Shown here in pieces: positions 19,285 through 26,809 of a stretch of DNA of 64,000 nucleotides. Source of the DNA: UBA9662 sp002729415 (lineage in GTDB: Bacteria > Poribacteria > WGA-4E > UBA9662); assembly GCA_002729415.1 (NCBI GenBank), contig PBXZ01000035.1, positions 6,845 to 70,844 on the forward strand. Direction: 5' to 3'. The stretch's first letter is position 1; each line of letters opens with the position of its first letter. Below the pieces are notes generated by a model. That model saw only the letters and a list, made by a program, of their open reading frames with translations, did no database searches and was not told where the DNA came from. The translations under genes were made by a program, and so were the position numbers.

Positions 19285-19893
19285 TCATTTGTCACTATTA
19301 TCATCCTCAGTAGGTCGGCGCGAGACCACATGATCAATCAAACCGTATTCGCATGCCTCTTCCATATTCATGAAGAAGTCACGATCAGCATCAGTTTCTA
19401 TTTTTTCCTCGTTTTGACCGCTATGTCGAGCCAATATTGAATACAGTTCTTTCCGAATTCTGAGNATTTCTTGAGCGTGGATGCTAATGTCGGAGGCTTG
19501 TCCACTAACTCCCCCCATAGGCTGATGGATTAGAACGCTTGAGTGTGGCAAGGCATAACGTTTTTCGGACGCCCCTCCAGCGAGTAGAATAGCCCCCATG
19601 CTATAGGCTTGACCGACACACCAAGTTTGGACATCCGGACCAATATACTGCATTGTATCATAAATAGCAAGTCCTGCACTAACAGACCCACCCGGAGTAT
19701 TCAGGTATAAAACAACATCTGTATCTGAATTTTCGCTCTCAAGGAAAAGCAATTGAGCAATCACGCTATTTGCAATCATATCGTCTATCGGCGAACCTAT
19801 CATCACAATTCTTTCCCTTAAAAGTCGCGAATAAATATCATAAGCACGCTCGCCGCGACTTGTTTGCTCAATAACGATAGGAGCCAGATTCAT
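19285..19893 (-). CDS. clpP: ClpP, serine protease subunit
   Basis: I take the start at MNLAPIVIEQTSRGER, giving 202 residues, the usual ClpP length. A longer frame to 19971 would only overlap tig. The Ser98-His123-Asp172 triad is visible in AYSMGAILLAGG, SVLIHQPMGG and DADRDFF. ClpP forms the double-heptamer proteolytic chamber capped by ClpX. The gene begins 25 bp after the tig stop, with an AAGGA element upstream of the ATG. Confidence 0.96.
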   Translation of the reverse strand: MNLAPIVIEQTSRGERAYDIYSRLLRERIVMIGSPIDDMIANSVIAQLLFLESENSDTDVVLYLNTPGGSVSAGLAIYDTMQYIGPDVQTWCVGQAYSMGAILLAGGASEKRYALPHSSVLIHQPMGGVSGQASDISIHAQEXLRIRKELYSILARHSGQNEEKIETDADRDFFMNMEEACEYGLIDHVVSRRPTEDDNSDK

Positions 19894-19918
19894 CCCGCCA
19901 TTGTCCTTGTATGAGGTC

Positions 19919-21214
19919 TCATGTGATAATAAGCTTTTCCTTCTCTGAGGCTGATTCGATGAGCAAGTCACAAATCTTCTGATATCTCAACTCATTCCTG
20001 TAGCTATCCAAACGATTACTTGCCCGCAACAAGCTGAGGTACTTGTCTGGATCACGGTCTTGCTGCCGTGCCACGGAGCGCACACTGAGATCCAATTCGT
20101 CATCAGTGATCGAGATGTTTTCATTCTCAGCAATCTTATCAAATATCCAATTTAGTTTGGTTTGCTTAATGGTTGATTCTCGAAGTTCCTGTGGGAGAGT
20201 CTCGAAGTTAATATTGGCTTCTTCTGCCGTTTGACCGTCTCGCTTCAGTTGCTGCTCGATGTTTTTGATTGATTGCTCAACGTATTGATCGACCATCGAT
20301 GATGGAATCTCAAGATCAATTGCTTCTATAAGTTGATCCGTAACTTCTTGCTGTTGTTCTAGCCGTCGAAGCCTCTTTTTTTCTTCGACAAGGTCATTCC
20401 AAATCTCAGCATACATTTGATCATAGTTTTCATACTCATGATTCTTGGCAAAAGAGTCATCAAGTTCAGGTAGTTGTTTTTCAGTAATGGCTTTGAGGGT
20501 AAAATTGAAGGTTGCAAGAGTCGCTCCATCACCACCCTCTGACTCATTCTCAAATGTGACTTCCGTTGTTTTTGACTCGCCAACTTCCATTCCAACGATC
20601 GCACTTTCAATGTCTGGATGAAAGGATTCTTTTCCGAGCTCAATATCGCTATCTTTCCCNGATCCATTTTCGATAGGTTCCCCATCGATTGAACTTTCCC
20701 AGTCGATTTGAACACAGTCATCNTCATGANCAGAACGATCTATCTCAATAGGCACAAAACTGGCTTCCCGATTCCTAAGTTGCTCAATGTATTTGTCAAC
20801 CTCCTCCCTTTCTACATTTGCAGGGGACTTGTCGACTTCAAGCGTACTATAATCCGGCATGTCAATCTGAGGTTTTATGTTGATAACAGTTGCAAAACTG
20901 AGAGGCATTCCGTCTTCTAGATTAACATTATCTAACTCAAAATCTGGATCACCAACGGGGGCAAGACCTTCTTGAGAAATCGCTTCCTCTAAAGCAGCAG
21001 GAATAAGCTGTTGAATTGCCTCAGCCTTCGCGTGATCAGCAAAGCGGGATTTAATCATACTGATTGGCACTTTACCTTTACGGAAACCGGGGACAGAGAG
21101 ATTTTTTCTTAATTCTTGGTAGTTTTGGTTGAGNTCTTGGTCAACTTTTTCAGGTGGGATCTCGATTTGCAATCGAACGCTACTTGAAGTTAAATGTTCA
21201 ACTTCAACCTTCAA
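19919..21214 (-). CDS. tig: Trigger factor, ribosome-associated chaperone
   Basis: The 431-residue protein has the ribosome-binding N-terminal domain with the signature GFRKGKVP at about residue 43. A PPIase (FKBP-like) domain at about 160-240 and the C-terminal helical chaperone arms follow. Trigger factor binds L23 at the tunnel exit and shields nascent chains. The start is TTG, supported by a GGAGGA Shine-Dalgarno 6-7 bases upstream. It lies 42 bp after the last tRNA gene, so the tRNAs and the protease operon may be read through together. Confidence 0.96.
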   Translation of the reverse strand: MKVEVEHLTSSSVRLQIEIPPEKVDQXLNQNYQELRKNLSVPGFRKGKVPISMIKSRFADHAKAEAIQQLIPAALEEAISQEGLAPVGDPDFELDNVNLEDGMPLSFATVINIKPQIDMPDYSTLEVDKSPANVEREEVDKYIEQLRNREASFVPIEIDRSXHXDDCVQIDWESSIDGEPIENGXGKDSDIELGKESFHPDIESAIVGMEVGESKTTEVTFENESEGGDGATLATFNFTLKAITEKQLPELDDSFAKNHEYENYDQMYAEIWNDLVEEKKRLRRLEQQQEVTDQLIEAIDLEIPSSMVDQYVEQSIKNIEQQLKRDGQTAEEANINFETLPQELRESTIKQTKLNWIFDKIAENENISITDDELDLSVRSVARQQDRDPDKYLSLLRASNRLDSYRNELRYQKICDLLIESASEKEKLIIT

Positions 21215-21256
21215 TGATTCCTCCGATAAAAAAATATGCGGTTCTCAATATAATGA

Positions 21257-21340
21257 TGGGCGTGAAGGGACTCGAACCCCCACGGGGAAACCCCCAACAG
21301 ATCCTAAGTCTGCCTTGTCTACCAATTCCAACACACGCCC
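21257..21340 (-). tRNA. tRNA-Leu(UAG)
   Basis: The 84-nt type II tRNA has acceptor stem GGGCGUG/CACGCCC with discriminator A and anticodon loop CUUAGGA (anticodon UAG). It has a long variable arm built from GGGGGUUUCCCC and the TTCGAGT T-loop. CCA is not encoded. It is the last tRNA of the cluster before tig. Confidence 0.93.
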
Positions 21341-21392
21341 CAGCAAGCTTACCTGAACAACCCAAAAATCCGAATCTGAGGTAAGCCCGTAA

Positions 21393-21466
21393 CACGTCCG
21401 GAGGGACTCGAACCCCCAACCTACAGATCCGAAGTCTGTTGCTCTATCCAATTGAGCCACGGACGC
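21393..21466 (-). tRNA. tRNA-Arg(UCG)
   Basis: The 74-nt cloverleaf has acceptor stem GCGUCCG/CGGACGU (one G-U pair at the end), discriminator G and anticodon loop CUUCGGA (anticodon UCG). CCA is not encoded. Confidence 0.92.
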
Positions 21467-21478
21467 TCATCGAAAAAG

Positions 21479-21551
21479 GGTGGATGATGGGATTTGAACC
21501 CACGACCACCTGATCCACAGTCAGGTGCTCTACCCCTGAGCTACATCCACC
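21479..21551 (-). tRNA. tRNA-His(GUG)
   Basis: The anticodon loop CUGUGGA gives anticodon GUG. The gene encodes the extra 5' G(-1), which pairs with the discriminator C (21551 with 21479), the identity element for histidyl-tRNA synthetase. The 3' CCA is not encoded. Confidence 0.94.
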
Positions 21552-21564
21552 AAGTCTAAAATAA

Positions 21565-21640
21565 TGGCACGCCCGGCAGGATTCAAACCTGCGACCTACT
21601 GATTAGAAGTCAGTTGCTCTATTCACTGAGCTACGGGCGC
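21565..21640 (-). tRNA. tRNA-Arg(UCU)
   Basis: The acceptor stem is GCGCCCG/CGGGCGU with discriminator G, and anticodon loop CUUCUAA gives anticodon UCU. This is the only tRNA of the five with the 3' CCA encoded in the DNA (21565-21567). Confidence 0.93.
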
Positions 21641-21650
21641 AGATCCAAAA

Positions 21651-21726
21651 TCGGGGTGAGAGGATTTGAACCTCCGACCCTCTGCTCCCAAAGCAGATGC
21701 GCTAAACCGGACTGCGCTACACCCCG
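21651..21726 (-). tRNA. tRNA-Pro(UGG)
   Basis: The acceptor stem is CGGGGUG/CACCCCG with discriminator A, and anticodon loop UUUGGGA gives anticodon UGG. It is the promoter-proximal tRNA of the cluster. CCA is not encoded. Confidence 0.93.
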
Positions 21727-21742
21727 TCCGATTGAACGCCAC

Positions 21743-21771
21743 AATATAACACATTTCGTGGCTAGATTCAA
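21743..21771 (-). promoter_or_regulatory. Predicted sigma70-type promoter of the tRNA/tig operon
   Basis: On the minus strand, TTGAAT (21771-21766) and TATATT (21748-21743) are separated by 17 nt. Transcription would start about 10 nt before tRNA-Pro, as expected for a tRNA operon. This is a consensus match only. Confidence 0.55.
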
Positions 21772-21866
21772 GAGAAAATTGGTACACATTATCTCTTGAA
21801 TCCACGAACTACAACTTCCCATTAACATAACTCAATTGTTACCTTAAAAACTCCTGTCAGTATGAC

Positions 21867-21896
21867 TTGACACGCATGTAGATGCTGTGCTAACAT
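21867..21896 (+). promoter_or_regulatory. Predicted sigma70-type promoter of the NuoI-like gene
   Basis: TTGACA (21867-21872) and TAACAT (21891-21896) are separated by 18 nt. The predicted start is about 40 nt before the ATG at 21945. It diverges from the tRNA promoter. Confidence 0.55.
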
Positions 21897-21944
21897 GACA
21901 GCCACTGACAATTGAAACAGAGTATTAAGAGACAAGAATAATAT

Positions 21945-22502
21945 ATGAAAAACTTATATGAAGAGATGTCATTCTGGGACAGGCTTTATATCCCGGCACT
22001 CATTAAGGGGCTATTTACCACTATAAAGCACATTCCGAGATCTAAACGTAGCACTTCTTATCAGTATCCGGAAGATCAAAGAAGTGTTGATGAGCGGAAT
22101 GATCGCTATAGAGGCATACATAAGTTAACTGTTGACAATCAAGGAAATGAAAAGTGTGTTGCTTGTTTTCTCTGTGCAACGGCGTGTCCTGCCAATTGCA
22201 TTGCTATCGAGGCTGAATCGGCTCCAGAAGGATGGCAAACAGGGGAAGGTTACCAGCGAGAGAAACATCCCAAGTCATTTGAGATTAATATGCTCCGTTG
22301 TATTTTCTGTGGTTACTGTGTTGAAGCATGTCCGGAAGATGCCATCCAAATGACAGGTATTACCTTGCCGCAGTATTTCCGTGAAACCCAACAGGATGAA
22401 GAAATTCTTGGGAGGAAACGGAGCGATTTCATTTTTAACAAAGAAAAGCTAATTAGTAACAATTCGATATCAAAACAGGGGNTAAATATTTACTCGGAAT
22501 AG
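21945..22502 (+). CDS. NuoI-like 2x[4Fe-4S] ferredoxin subunit, orphan
   Basis: The 185-residue protein resembles NADH-quinone oxidoreductase subunit I. An N-terminal amphipathic region (FWDRLYIPALIKGLFTTIKH) is followed by the YRGIHKLT segment typical of NuoI. Two CxxCxxCxxxCP clusters follow (Cys71/74/77/81 and Cys119/122/125/129), which bind two [4Fe-4S] centres passing electrons towards quinone. No other nuo gene is nearby. It is transcribed alone between its own promoter and the terminator at 22525. It could be complex I subunit I encoded apart from the rest, or a ferredoxin recruited to another membrane oxidoreductase. The family is clear; the complex it joins cannot be told here. Confidence 0.85.
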   Translation: MKNLYEEMSFWDRLYIPALIKGLFTTIKHIPRSKRSTSYQYPEDQRSVDERNDRYRGIHKLTVDNQGNEKCVACFLCATACPANCIAIEAESAPEGWQTGEGYQREKHPKSFEINMLRCIFCGYCVEACPEDAIQMTGITLPQYFRETQQDEEILGRKRSDFIFNKEKLISNNSISKQGXNIYSE

Positions 22503-22524
22503 AATACCAAGTAGCCTGAAAATG

Positions 22525-22572
22525 AAAATCTTACGGGTAGTTAATCCTCTACAGCGTAGGATTTTTTATTTT
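22525..22572 (+). terminator. Rho-independent terminator after the NuoI-like gene
   Basis: AAAATCTTACG (22525-22535) pairs with CGTAGGATTTT (22555-22565) over 11 bp including one G-U pair, followed by a T-rich tail. Confidence 0.7.
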
Positions 22573-22601
22573 ATGCAGTAGTATTGGAGTAGGCTGAAAA
22601 T

Positions 22602-23495
22602 ATGAAAGTCAGTGTTGTTGGACAAAAAAATACCGTATTGTTAATTGCTCAGCACATATGTCGATTGAAGGAAGTTACGGAACTAGCGTTAGTTGACGAA
22701 GTACATAGCATTCCGAGCTTTATCTTGGCTGAATTGAAGATGGTAGCATCCATTCTTCGATCTGATGTGCGGTTAATGGCCAGTCGAAATCCGTCTGTTT
22801 TGGCTGATTCTGAAGTTGTAGTGTATTGTCCGTTTGACTTCAATCAACTGCAAAAACCCTCCCNAGCTGGTTACTTCAGGTCTTTTGAATCTACAAATAA
22901 AGATCGAATCGGAGGTATTTNTCAANATGCTCCAGAAGCCAAAATCGTGGTTGCTACTCATCCNTCAACTGAGATTGTTCAATCTATCCANCAAAATAGC
23001 AATGCGAATTTGGGNCAAGTAATCGGGATCTCTGGNTACTTGATAAATACAGATCTNAAAGTAGAGATCTCAGAAGCCGTTGGTGTTTCAGTAGAAGATG
23101 TTGTGTCACTGATCATTGGGAATGATGACGAATACCATATGCTACCTCAGTATTGTTGTGTGGGTGGTATCCCAATAGATCAATTACTCAGCCAAAATCA
23201 AATTGCAAAGTTGGGTTCAAATGTGAGAAATCAGCCCAAGAAACTCGTCTATACCGACTTTGTGCATACAATTTCCGTTTTAACTGCACAAGTTGTAAAA
23301 ACCATCCTGCTCAATAAAAAACGGATTATTGCAGTGACGACGATGATTGAAGCTAACGGCATAGAAGTATGCCTCAATTTGCCTGCGAAAATTGGACGAA
23401 ACGGTGCGGAAAAGCTTACNNCACTACATCTCACAAACAAACAGCTTGAACAATTCATGGCGTTAGTTAAAAAAGCGGCCACTCAACAAAGCTAA
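22602..23495 (+). CDS. Degenerate malate/lactate dehydrogenase-like protein
   Basis: The 297-residue protein keeps the overall MDH/LDH layout: an N-terminal beta strand with VVGQKNTVLLIAQHI, an acidic strand end LALVDEV, and late in the protein DDEYHMLPQYCCVGGIPI, which aligns with the 'GDTMVPL.R.S.V.GIPI' stretch of malate dehydrogenases. The dinucleotide-binding GxGxxG is eroded, the catalytic HGD is replaced by NDDEYH and the substrate arginines are not evident. Ns obscure parts of the middle. I infer a paralogue that has lost or changed its activity. A GGAG element precedes the ATG. Its stop is 2 bp from the xdhC start, which suggests a joint function. Confidence 0.65.
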   Translation: MKVSVVGQKNTVLLIAQHICRLKEVTELALVDEVHSIPSFILAELKMVASILRSDVRLMASRNPSVLADSEVVVYCPFDFNQLQKPSXAGYFRSFESTNKDRIGGIXQXAPEAKIVVATHXSTEIVQSIXQNSNANLXQVIGISXYLINTDXKVEISEAVGVSVEDVVSLIIGNDDEYHMLPQYCCVGGIPIDQLLSQNQIAKLGSNVRNQPKKLVYTDFVHTISVLTAQVVKTILLNKKRIIAVTTMIEANGIEVCLNLPAKIGRNGAEKLXXLHLTNKQLEQFMALVKKAATQQS

Positions 23496-23497
23496 TT

Positions 23498-24601
23498 ATG
23501 AAAGCAATTTACGATAAAATCGTCGACTTAATCGAAGATAAAAAAATTGGTGCTTATTGTACTGTTGTAGAAACTAAAGGATCAACTCCCCAAAAACCCG
23601 GATCGAAATTATTGATCTTACCCAATTTACAGAATATTGGGACGCTTGGTGGAGGTTGTGTTGAAGCAGAAGCGCGCCAACAAGCAATTCAACTTATACA
23701 AGGTGGAAATCCACGTTTACTTGAGTTCCAACTCAACAGCGATTATGGTTGGGATGATGGTCTGATCTGTGGCGGCAATATGAGGATTTTTATTGATATG
23801 CCTCAGTCGGAACGAGAATTGGAAATCTTCACACATCTTCGGGAACTTTCCGATCAGAAAACCCCACTTTTGTTTGCTACCATAGTAGAAAGTGAGACAA
23901 AGCATAAAATTGGATCAAAATTACTAGTTTCACCACATGGCCACAGGTTTGGGTCTCTTGGAGATCGAAGCCTAGAAACCCAGATCGAAGAGCAACTAGA
24001 AAAATTACTTAAAAATAATACGCCTGCAATCATAAAATCTGAAAATGATGCGGTAAGTGTCTTTGTAGAGCCTATCCAACCCCGTCATACCCTTTTGATT
24101 GCTGGTGCAGGCCATATTGGCCAAGCATTATGCCACCTCAGTAGCTGGCTTGGCTTTGATGTGGTTGTTGTTGATGACCGTGTTGATTTTGCTTCTAGGG
24201 ATCGGTTACCTGACGCCAACCAGATTATCATCGGGGATATTTTTGAAGAGTTGCAAAAATATCCCATTGATTCTTTTACCTACGTCGTAATTGTAACACG
24301 TGGTCACAATCATGATGAGGAAGCTTTACACGCAACAATTAATTCAGATGCACGATACATTGGATTAATTGGCAGCCGCCGCAAAGTAAAATTGATCTAC
24401 GAAGATCTTATGGAACTCGGAATCTCATCTGAGAGATTAGACCGAGTATATGCGCCAATCGGACTGGATATCAACTCGAAAACCGTACCCGAGATAGCTG
24501 TCTCAATTGCAAGCCAATTGATTCAAGTTCGCAACAATCCGAAGGACAATTTTCATTTCGACTCATCCCCCTCTAGGATGCCAACAGTCAAATTAGACTA
24601 A
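23498..24601 (+). CDS. XdhC/CoxI-family molybdenum-enzyme maturation protein
   Basis: The 367-residue protein has both family parts. The N-terminal XdhC/CoxI domain includes ETKGSTPQKPGSKLLI, GTLGGGCVEAEA and CGGNMRIFIDM. The C-terminal Rossmann domain includes LLIAGAGHIGQALCHL, VVVDDRVDFA and YIGLIGSRRKV. XdhC proteins bind molybdenum cofactor and help sulfurate and insert it into xanthine dehydrogenase-type hydroxylases. No molybdenum hydroxylase lies within the window. It follows the MDH-like gene by 2 bp, an unusual partner. The family is certain; the client enzyme is unknown. Confidence 0.92.
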   Translation: MKAIYDKIVDLIEDKKIGAYCTVVETKGSTPQKPGSKLLILPNLQNIGTLGGGCVEAEARQQAIQLIQGGNPRLLEFQLNSDYGWDDGLICGGNMRIFIDMPQSERELEIFTHLRELSDQKTPLLFATIVESETKHKIGSKLLVSPHGHRFGSLGDRSLETQIEEQLEKLLKNNTPAIIKSENDAVSVFVEPIQPRHTLLIAGAGHIGQALCHLSSWLGFDVVVVDDRVDFASRDRLPDANQIIIGDIFEELQKYPIDSFTYVVIVTRGHNHDEEALHATINSDARYIGLIGSRRKVKLIYEDLMELGISSERLDRVYAPIGLDINSKTVPEIAVSIASQLIQVRNNPKDNFHFDSSPSRMPTVKLD

Positions 24602-24607
24602 ACTGAA

Positions 24608-25396
24608 TCAATAGTTTTCCCCTTCTTTTGGCACTGGATTAGGATGAACACCACGCACGATTATGCCCTGCCCAGTGCTTCCACTCGGCTCTGTCATTCG
24701 ACAATCAAGTGGAGATCGAAACTCAAATAGTAACATGCGCCGCCATTGCTCGGAGATATTTGGTGAGGATCCATGAATTGTATAGTAACTAAAGATAAGC
24801 AGATCACCTGCTTTCATTGGTACTGGTATGGCACGTTCTATTGGGTACTCATCCGCTGGCAAATGGTGTGAGCCATCGTGAACATGATCTATATAACCTT
24901 CTTCATGACTACCTGGAATGATATGTAGACATCCGTTATCTGCTTCTGAATCATCCAAATAAAGCGTTGCCGCAACCATAGTATCTAGTTTGTGTGGAAA
25001 GTAGTCATAATCTTGATGGAGAGGAAAGGCCGCTCCTATCTTAGGTGGTTTAGCATGCATCAAAGTATGATGTAGCTGTAGATTCTCAGACCCTACAACT
25101 GCAGCTACGGGATCAGTAATATTTGAATCGAACATCAATTGTGCTAATGCAGCTGAGTGTTCGTGAACTCGATGAATCGAGAGAACGCTCCTTGCTTGCT
25201 TATCACCATCCACGTTGATATGTTCACGCCAGGTGCCTCCCCAATGTGCTTCCAGTCTTCTACCCGCTTTATGGGATCTTTTGATCATGAAATCAACTTC
25301 ATCTTGGATTTGCTGAAGCCGTTTTCCTGCAAGAACGCAATCAATTTTTATATAGCCATTTTTATCGAAAAATGATTTAATCTCTTTAGTGGTCAT
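24608..25396 (-). CDS. Phytanoyl-CoA dioxygenase (PhyH) family protein, paralogue 1
   Basis: This 262-residue Fe(II)/2-oxoglutarate dioxygenase has its metal ligands visible: His127 and Asp129 in LHQDYDYFP, and His208 in YYTIHGSSPN. The 2-oxoglutarate-binding Arg is Arg219 or Arg220. CLHIIPGSHEEG is the usual cupin-core turn. The substrate is unknown; only a few members hydroxylate phytanoyl-CoA, and many act on small natural products. It converges on xdhC (6 bp gap). Confidence 0.9.
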   Translation of the reverse strand: MTTKEIKSFFDKNGYIKIDCVLAGKRLQQIQDEVDFMIKRSHKAGRRLEAHWGGTWREHINVDGDKQARSVLSIHRVHEHSAALAQLMFDSNITDPVAAVVGSENLQLHHTLMHAKPPKIGAAFPLHQDYDYFPHKLDTMVAATLYLDDSEADNGCLHIIPGSHEEGYIDHVHDGSHHLPADEYPIERAIPVPMKAGDLLIFSYYTIHGSSPNISEQWRRMLLFEFRSPLDCRMTEPSGSTGQGIIVRGVHPNPVPKEGENY

Positions 25397-25517
25397 ATCC
25401 TGTTCCGGTTACTTTTGTCCGCTTTTTATTTCAGCTAAAACAAATTATACCAAACCAAAGAAATCGTATCATGATTATTTAGTAGGTTTAAAAAAACAAA
25501 TTAGGTTGTCATCAAAT

Positions 25518-25889
25518 ATGCCAAATACTGATACGGAAAAAAAGGTCTCAACCCACTCAGTAACAATTGAAGATAAAAACTACACAGTAGCTGAAGTCTC
25601 GCAGATTATCATTGATACCTTGAGTCATGTNAGTGACCAGTCCAGATTTAATAACCTAAAATATTCAGCTGCTGATGTCTATTGGGTTCTGAATAGCCTG
25701 TTGGGTTACATAAACAATAGAATGGAAGGAGAATTTAAATTGCAAAATCTCAAAAAAGGAACTTGGCAAATCCAATATANAAANCAGAAAAAGGCAGAAC
25801 GCTTGTCNAANCAAGAGCAGGAAAAAAAGAAAAAGCGGACGGCGAATTATATTGAACAGCTAACAGGAAAACGACCACCATGGGCCTAA
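25518..25889 (+). CDS. Small lysine-rich protein, function unknown
   Basis: A 123-residue protein is predicted from ATG 25518. A longer open frame starts upstream, inside the divergent dioxygenase gene. It has an ordered centre (YTVAEVSQIIIDTLSH, YSAADVYWVLNSLLGYINN) and a basic, probably coiled C-terminal tail with the run EKKKKR. The tail ends in a possible short motif YIEQLTGKRPPWA. I recognise no family. It lies 36 bp before the second dioxygenase in the same direction, so it may be co-transcribed. No strong Shine-Dalgarno is visible at the chosen start. Confidence 0.55.
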   Translation: MPNTDTEKKVSTHSVTIEDKNYTVAEVSQIIIDTLSHXSDQSRFNNLKYSAADVYWVLNSLLGYINNRMEGEFKLQNLKKGTWQIQYXXQKKAERLXXQEQEKKKKRTANYIEQLTGKRPPWA

Positions 25890-25925
25890 CTAACAATAAA
25901 ATCATGCAAAATGAGGTGAGTTTCT

Positions 25926-26762
25926 GTGAAGACAAAACCTAAAATTTCCATTGCAGACATCGAAACTTTTGCAGATGACCCTGATTTAGAACGTATGGTC
26001 GGAATTTACAATGAGCACGGTTGTCTGATTGTACGTGGGTTGATGTCTCTTTATGTTAATGATTTACATCGCGATATTGGAACAATCGCACAAGAATCAA
26101 TTGTACAATTAGATGAAGCCGTAGAGATAGTAGAAGGATGGCGAACACCAAATGGAACACTGTTTATACCAACACCGGAAGGGANTCCAAGAGATAAACA
26201 GATTATGGTCTTGGGAATCCATTATAATAATAGTGAAGCATTTGAGGCNTCATCTCGNGATCCNAAGGTTATTGAAATTNTCACNGCTNTTCTTGGTTCT
26301 GATTTCGAAATATTTGGTAGTGGTCAAAGTCTATACAAAGAAGCNAATGGNGGNCATCCAAAACTCCTTCATCAAGATTCAGCGTACTTTCAGCATCGGC
26401 ATGAAGGGCCTGTTGGTATCTTAAGCTATGTCGTAGACACAGACCTCATAAATGGAGCTTTACACGTTGTTCCCGGATCCCATAAACTGGGACAACTGAG
26501 GCATATAGACACCTTTTCACACCTTGGTCTAGACCCAGAGGAATGGACTTGGGAAGATGCACTTCCTATTATTGGCAAAGCAGGCGATTCAATATTTTTT
26601 CATGTTCAAACGATACATGGATCAAAGCAGAATTTCTCGGACAAACCACGACCGATTTTCATTAATCGCTACCGAAGAAAGGGTGACGAGACAATTATTA
26701 GTGGAACGACAGTTGCCAATCGAACTGAATCAGAGCTGCTTCACGCTGAATCTCAGCAGTAA
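25926..26762 (+). CDS. Phytanoyl-CoA dioxygenase (PhyH) family protein, paralogue 2
   Basis: The 278-residue protein starts at GTG, supported by a GAGGTGAG Shine-Dalgarno 5 nt upstream. The Fe(II) ligands are His149 and Asp151 in LLHQDSAYFQ and His231 in TIHGSKQN; Arg242 probably binds 2-oxoglutarate. ALHVVPGSHKLGQ marks the beta-barrel core. The sequence is quite different from the other two paralogues in the window, so they probably have different substrates. It converges on the NAD synthetase gene. Confidence 0.88.
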   Translation: MKTKPKISIADIETFADDPDLERMVGIYNEHGCLIVRGLMSLYVNDLHRDIGTIAQESIVQLDEAVEIVEGWRTPNGTLFIPTPEGXPRDKQIMVLGIHYNNSEAFEXSSXDXKVIEIXXAXLGSDFEIFGSGQSLYKEXNXXHPKLLHQDSAYFQHRHEGPVGILSYVVDTDLINGALHVVPGSHKLGQLRHIDTFSHLGLDPEEWTWEDALPIIGKAGDSIFFHVQTIHGSKQNFSDKPRPIFINRYRRKGDETIISGTTVANRTESELLHAESQQ

Positions 26763-26809
26763 GCGAACTATCGCTTGCTGTCTGTCCGCTAAAAATCCTG
26801 TTAGTTCTT

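Noticed and set aside
19894..19971. N-terminal extension of ClpP
   Set aside because: It overlaps tig, and ClpP homology and length begin at the ATG at 19893.
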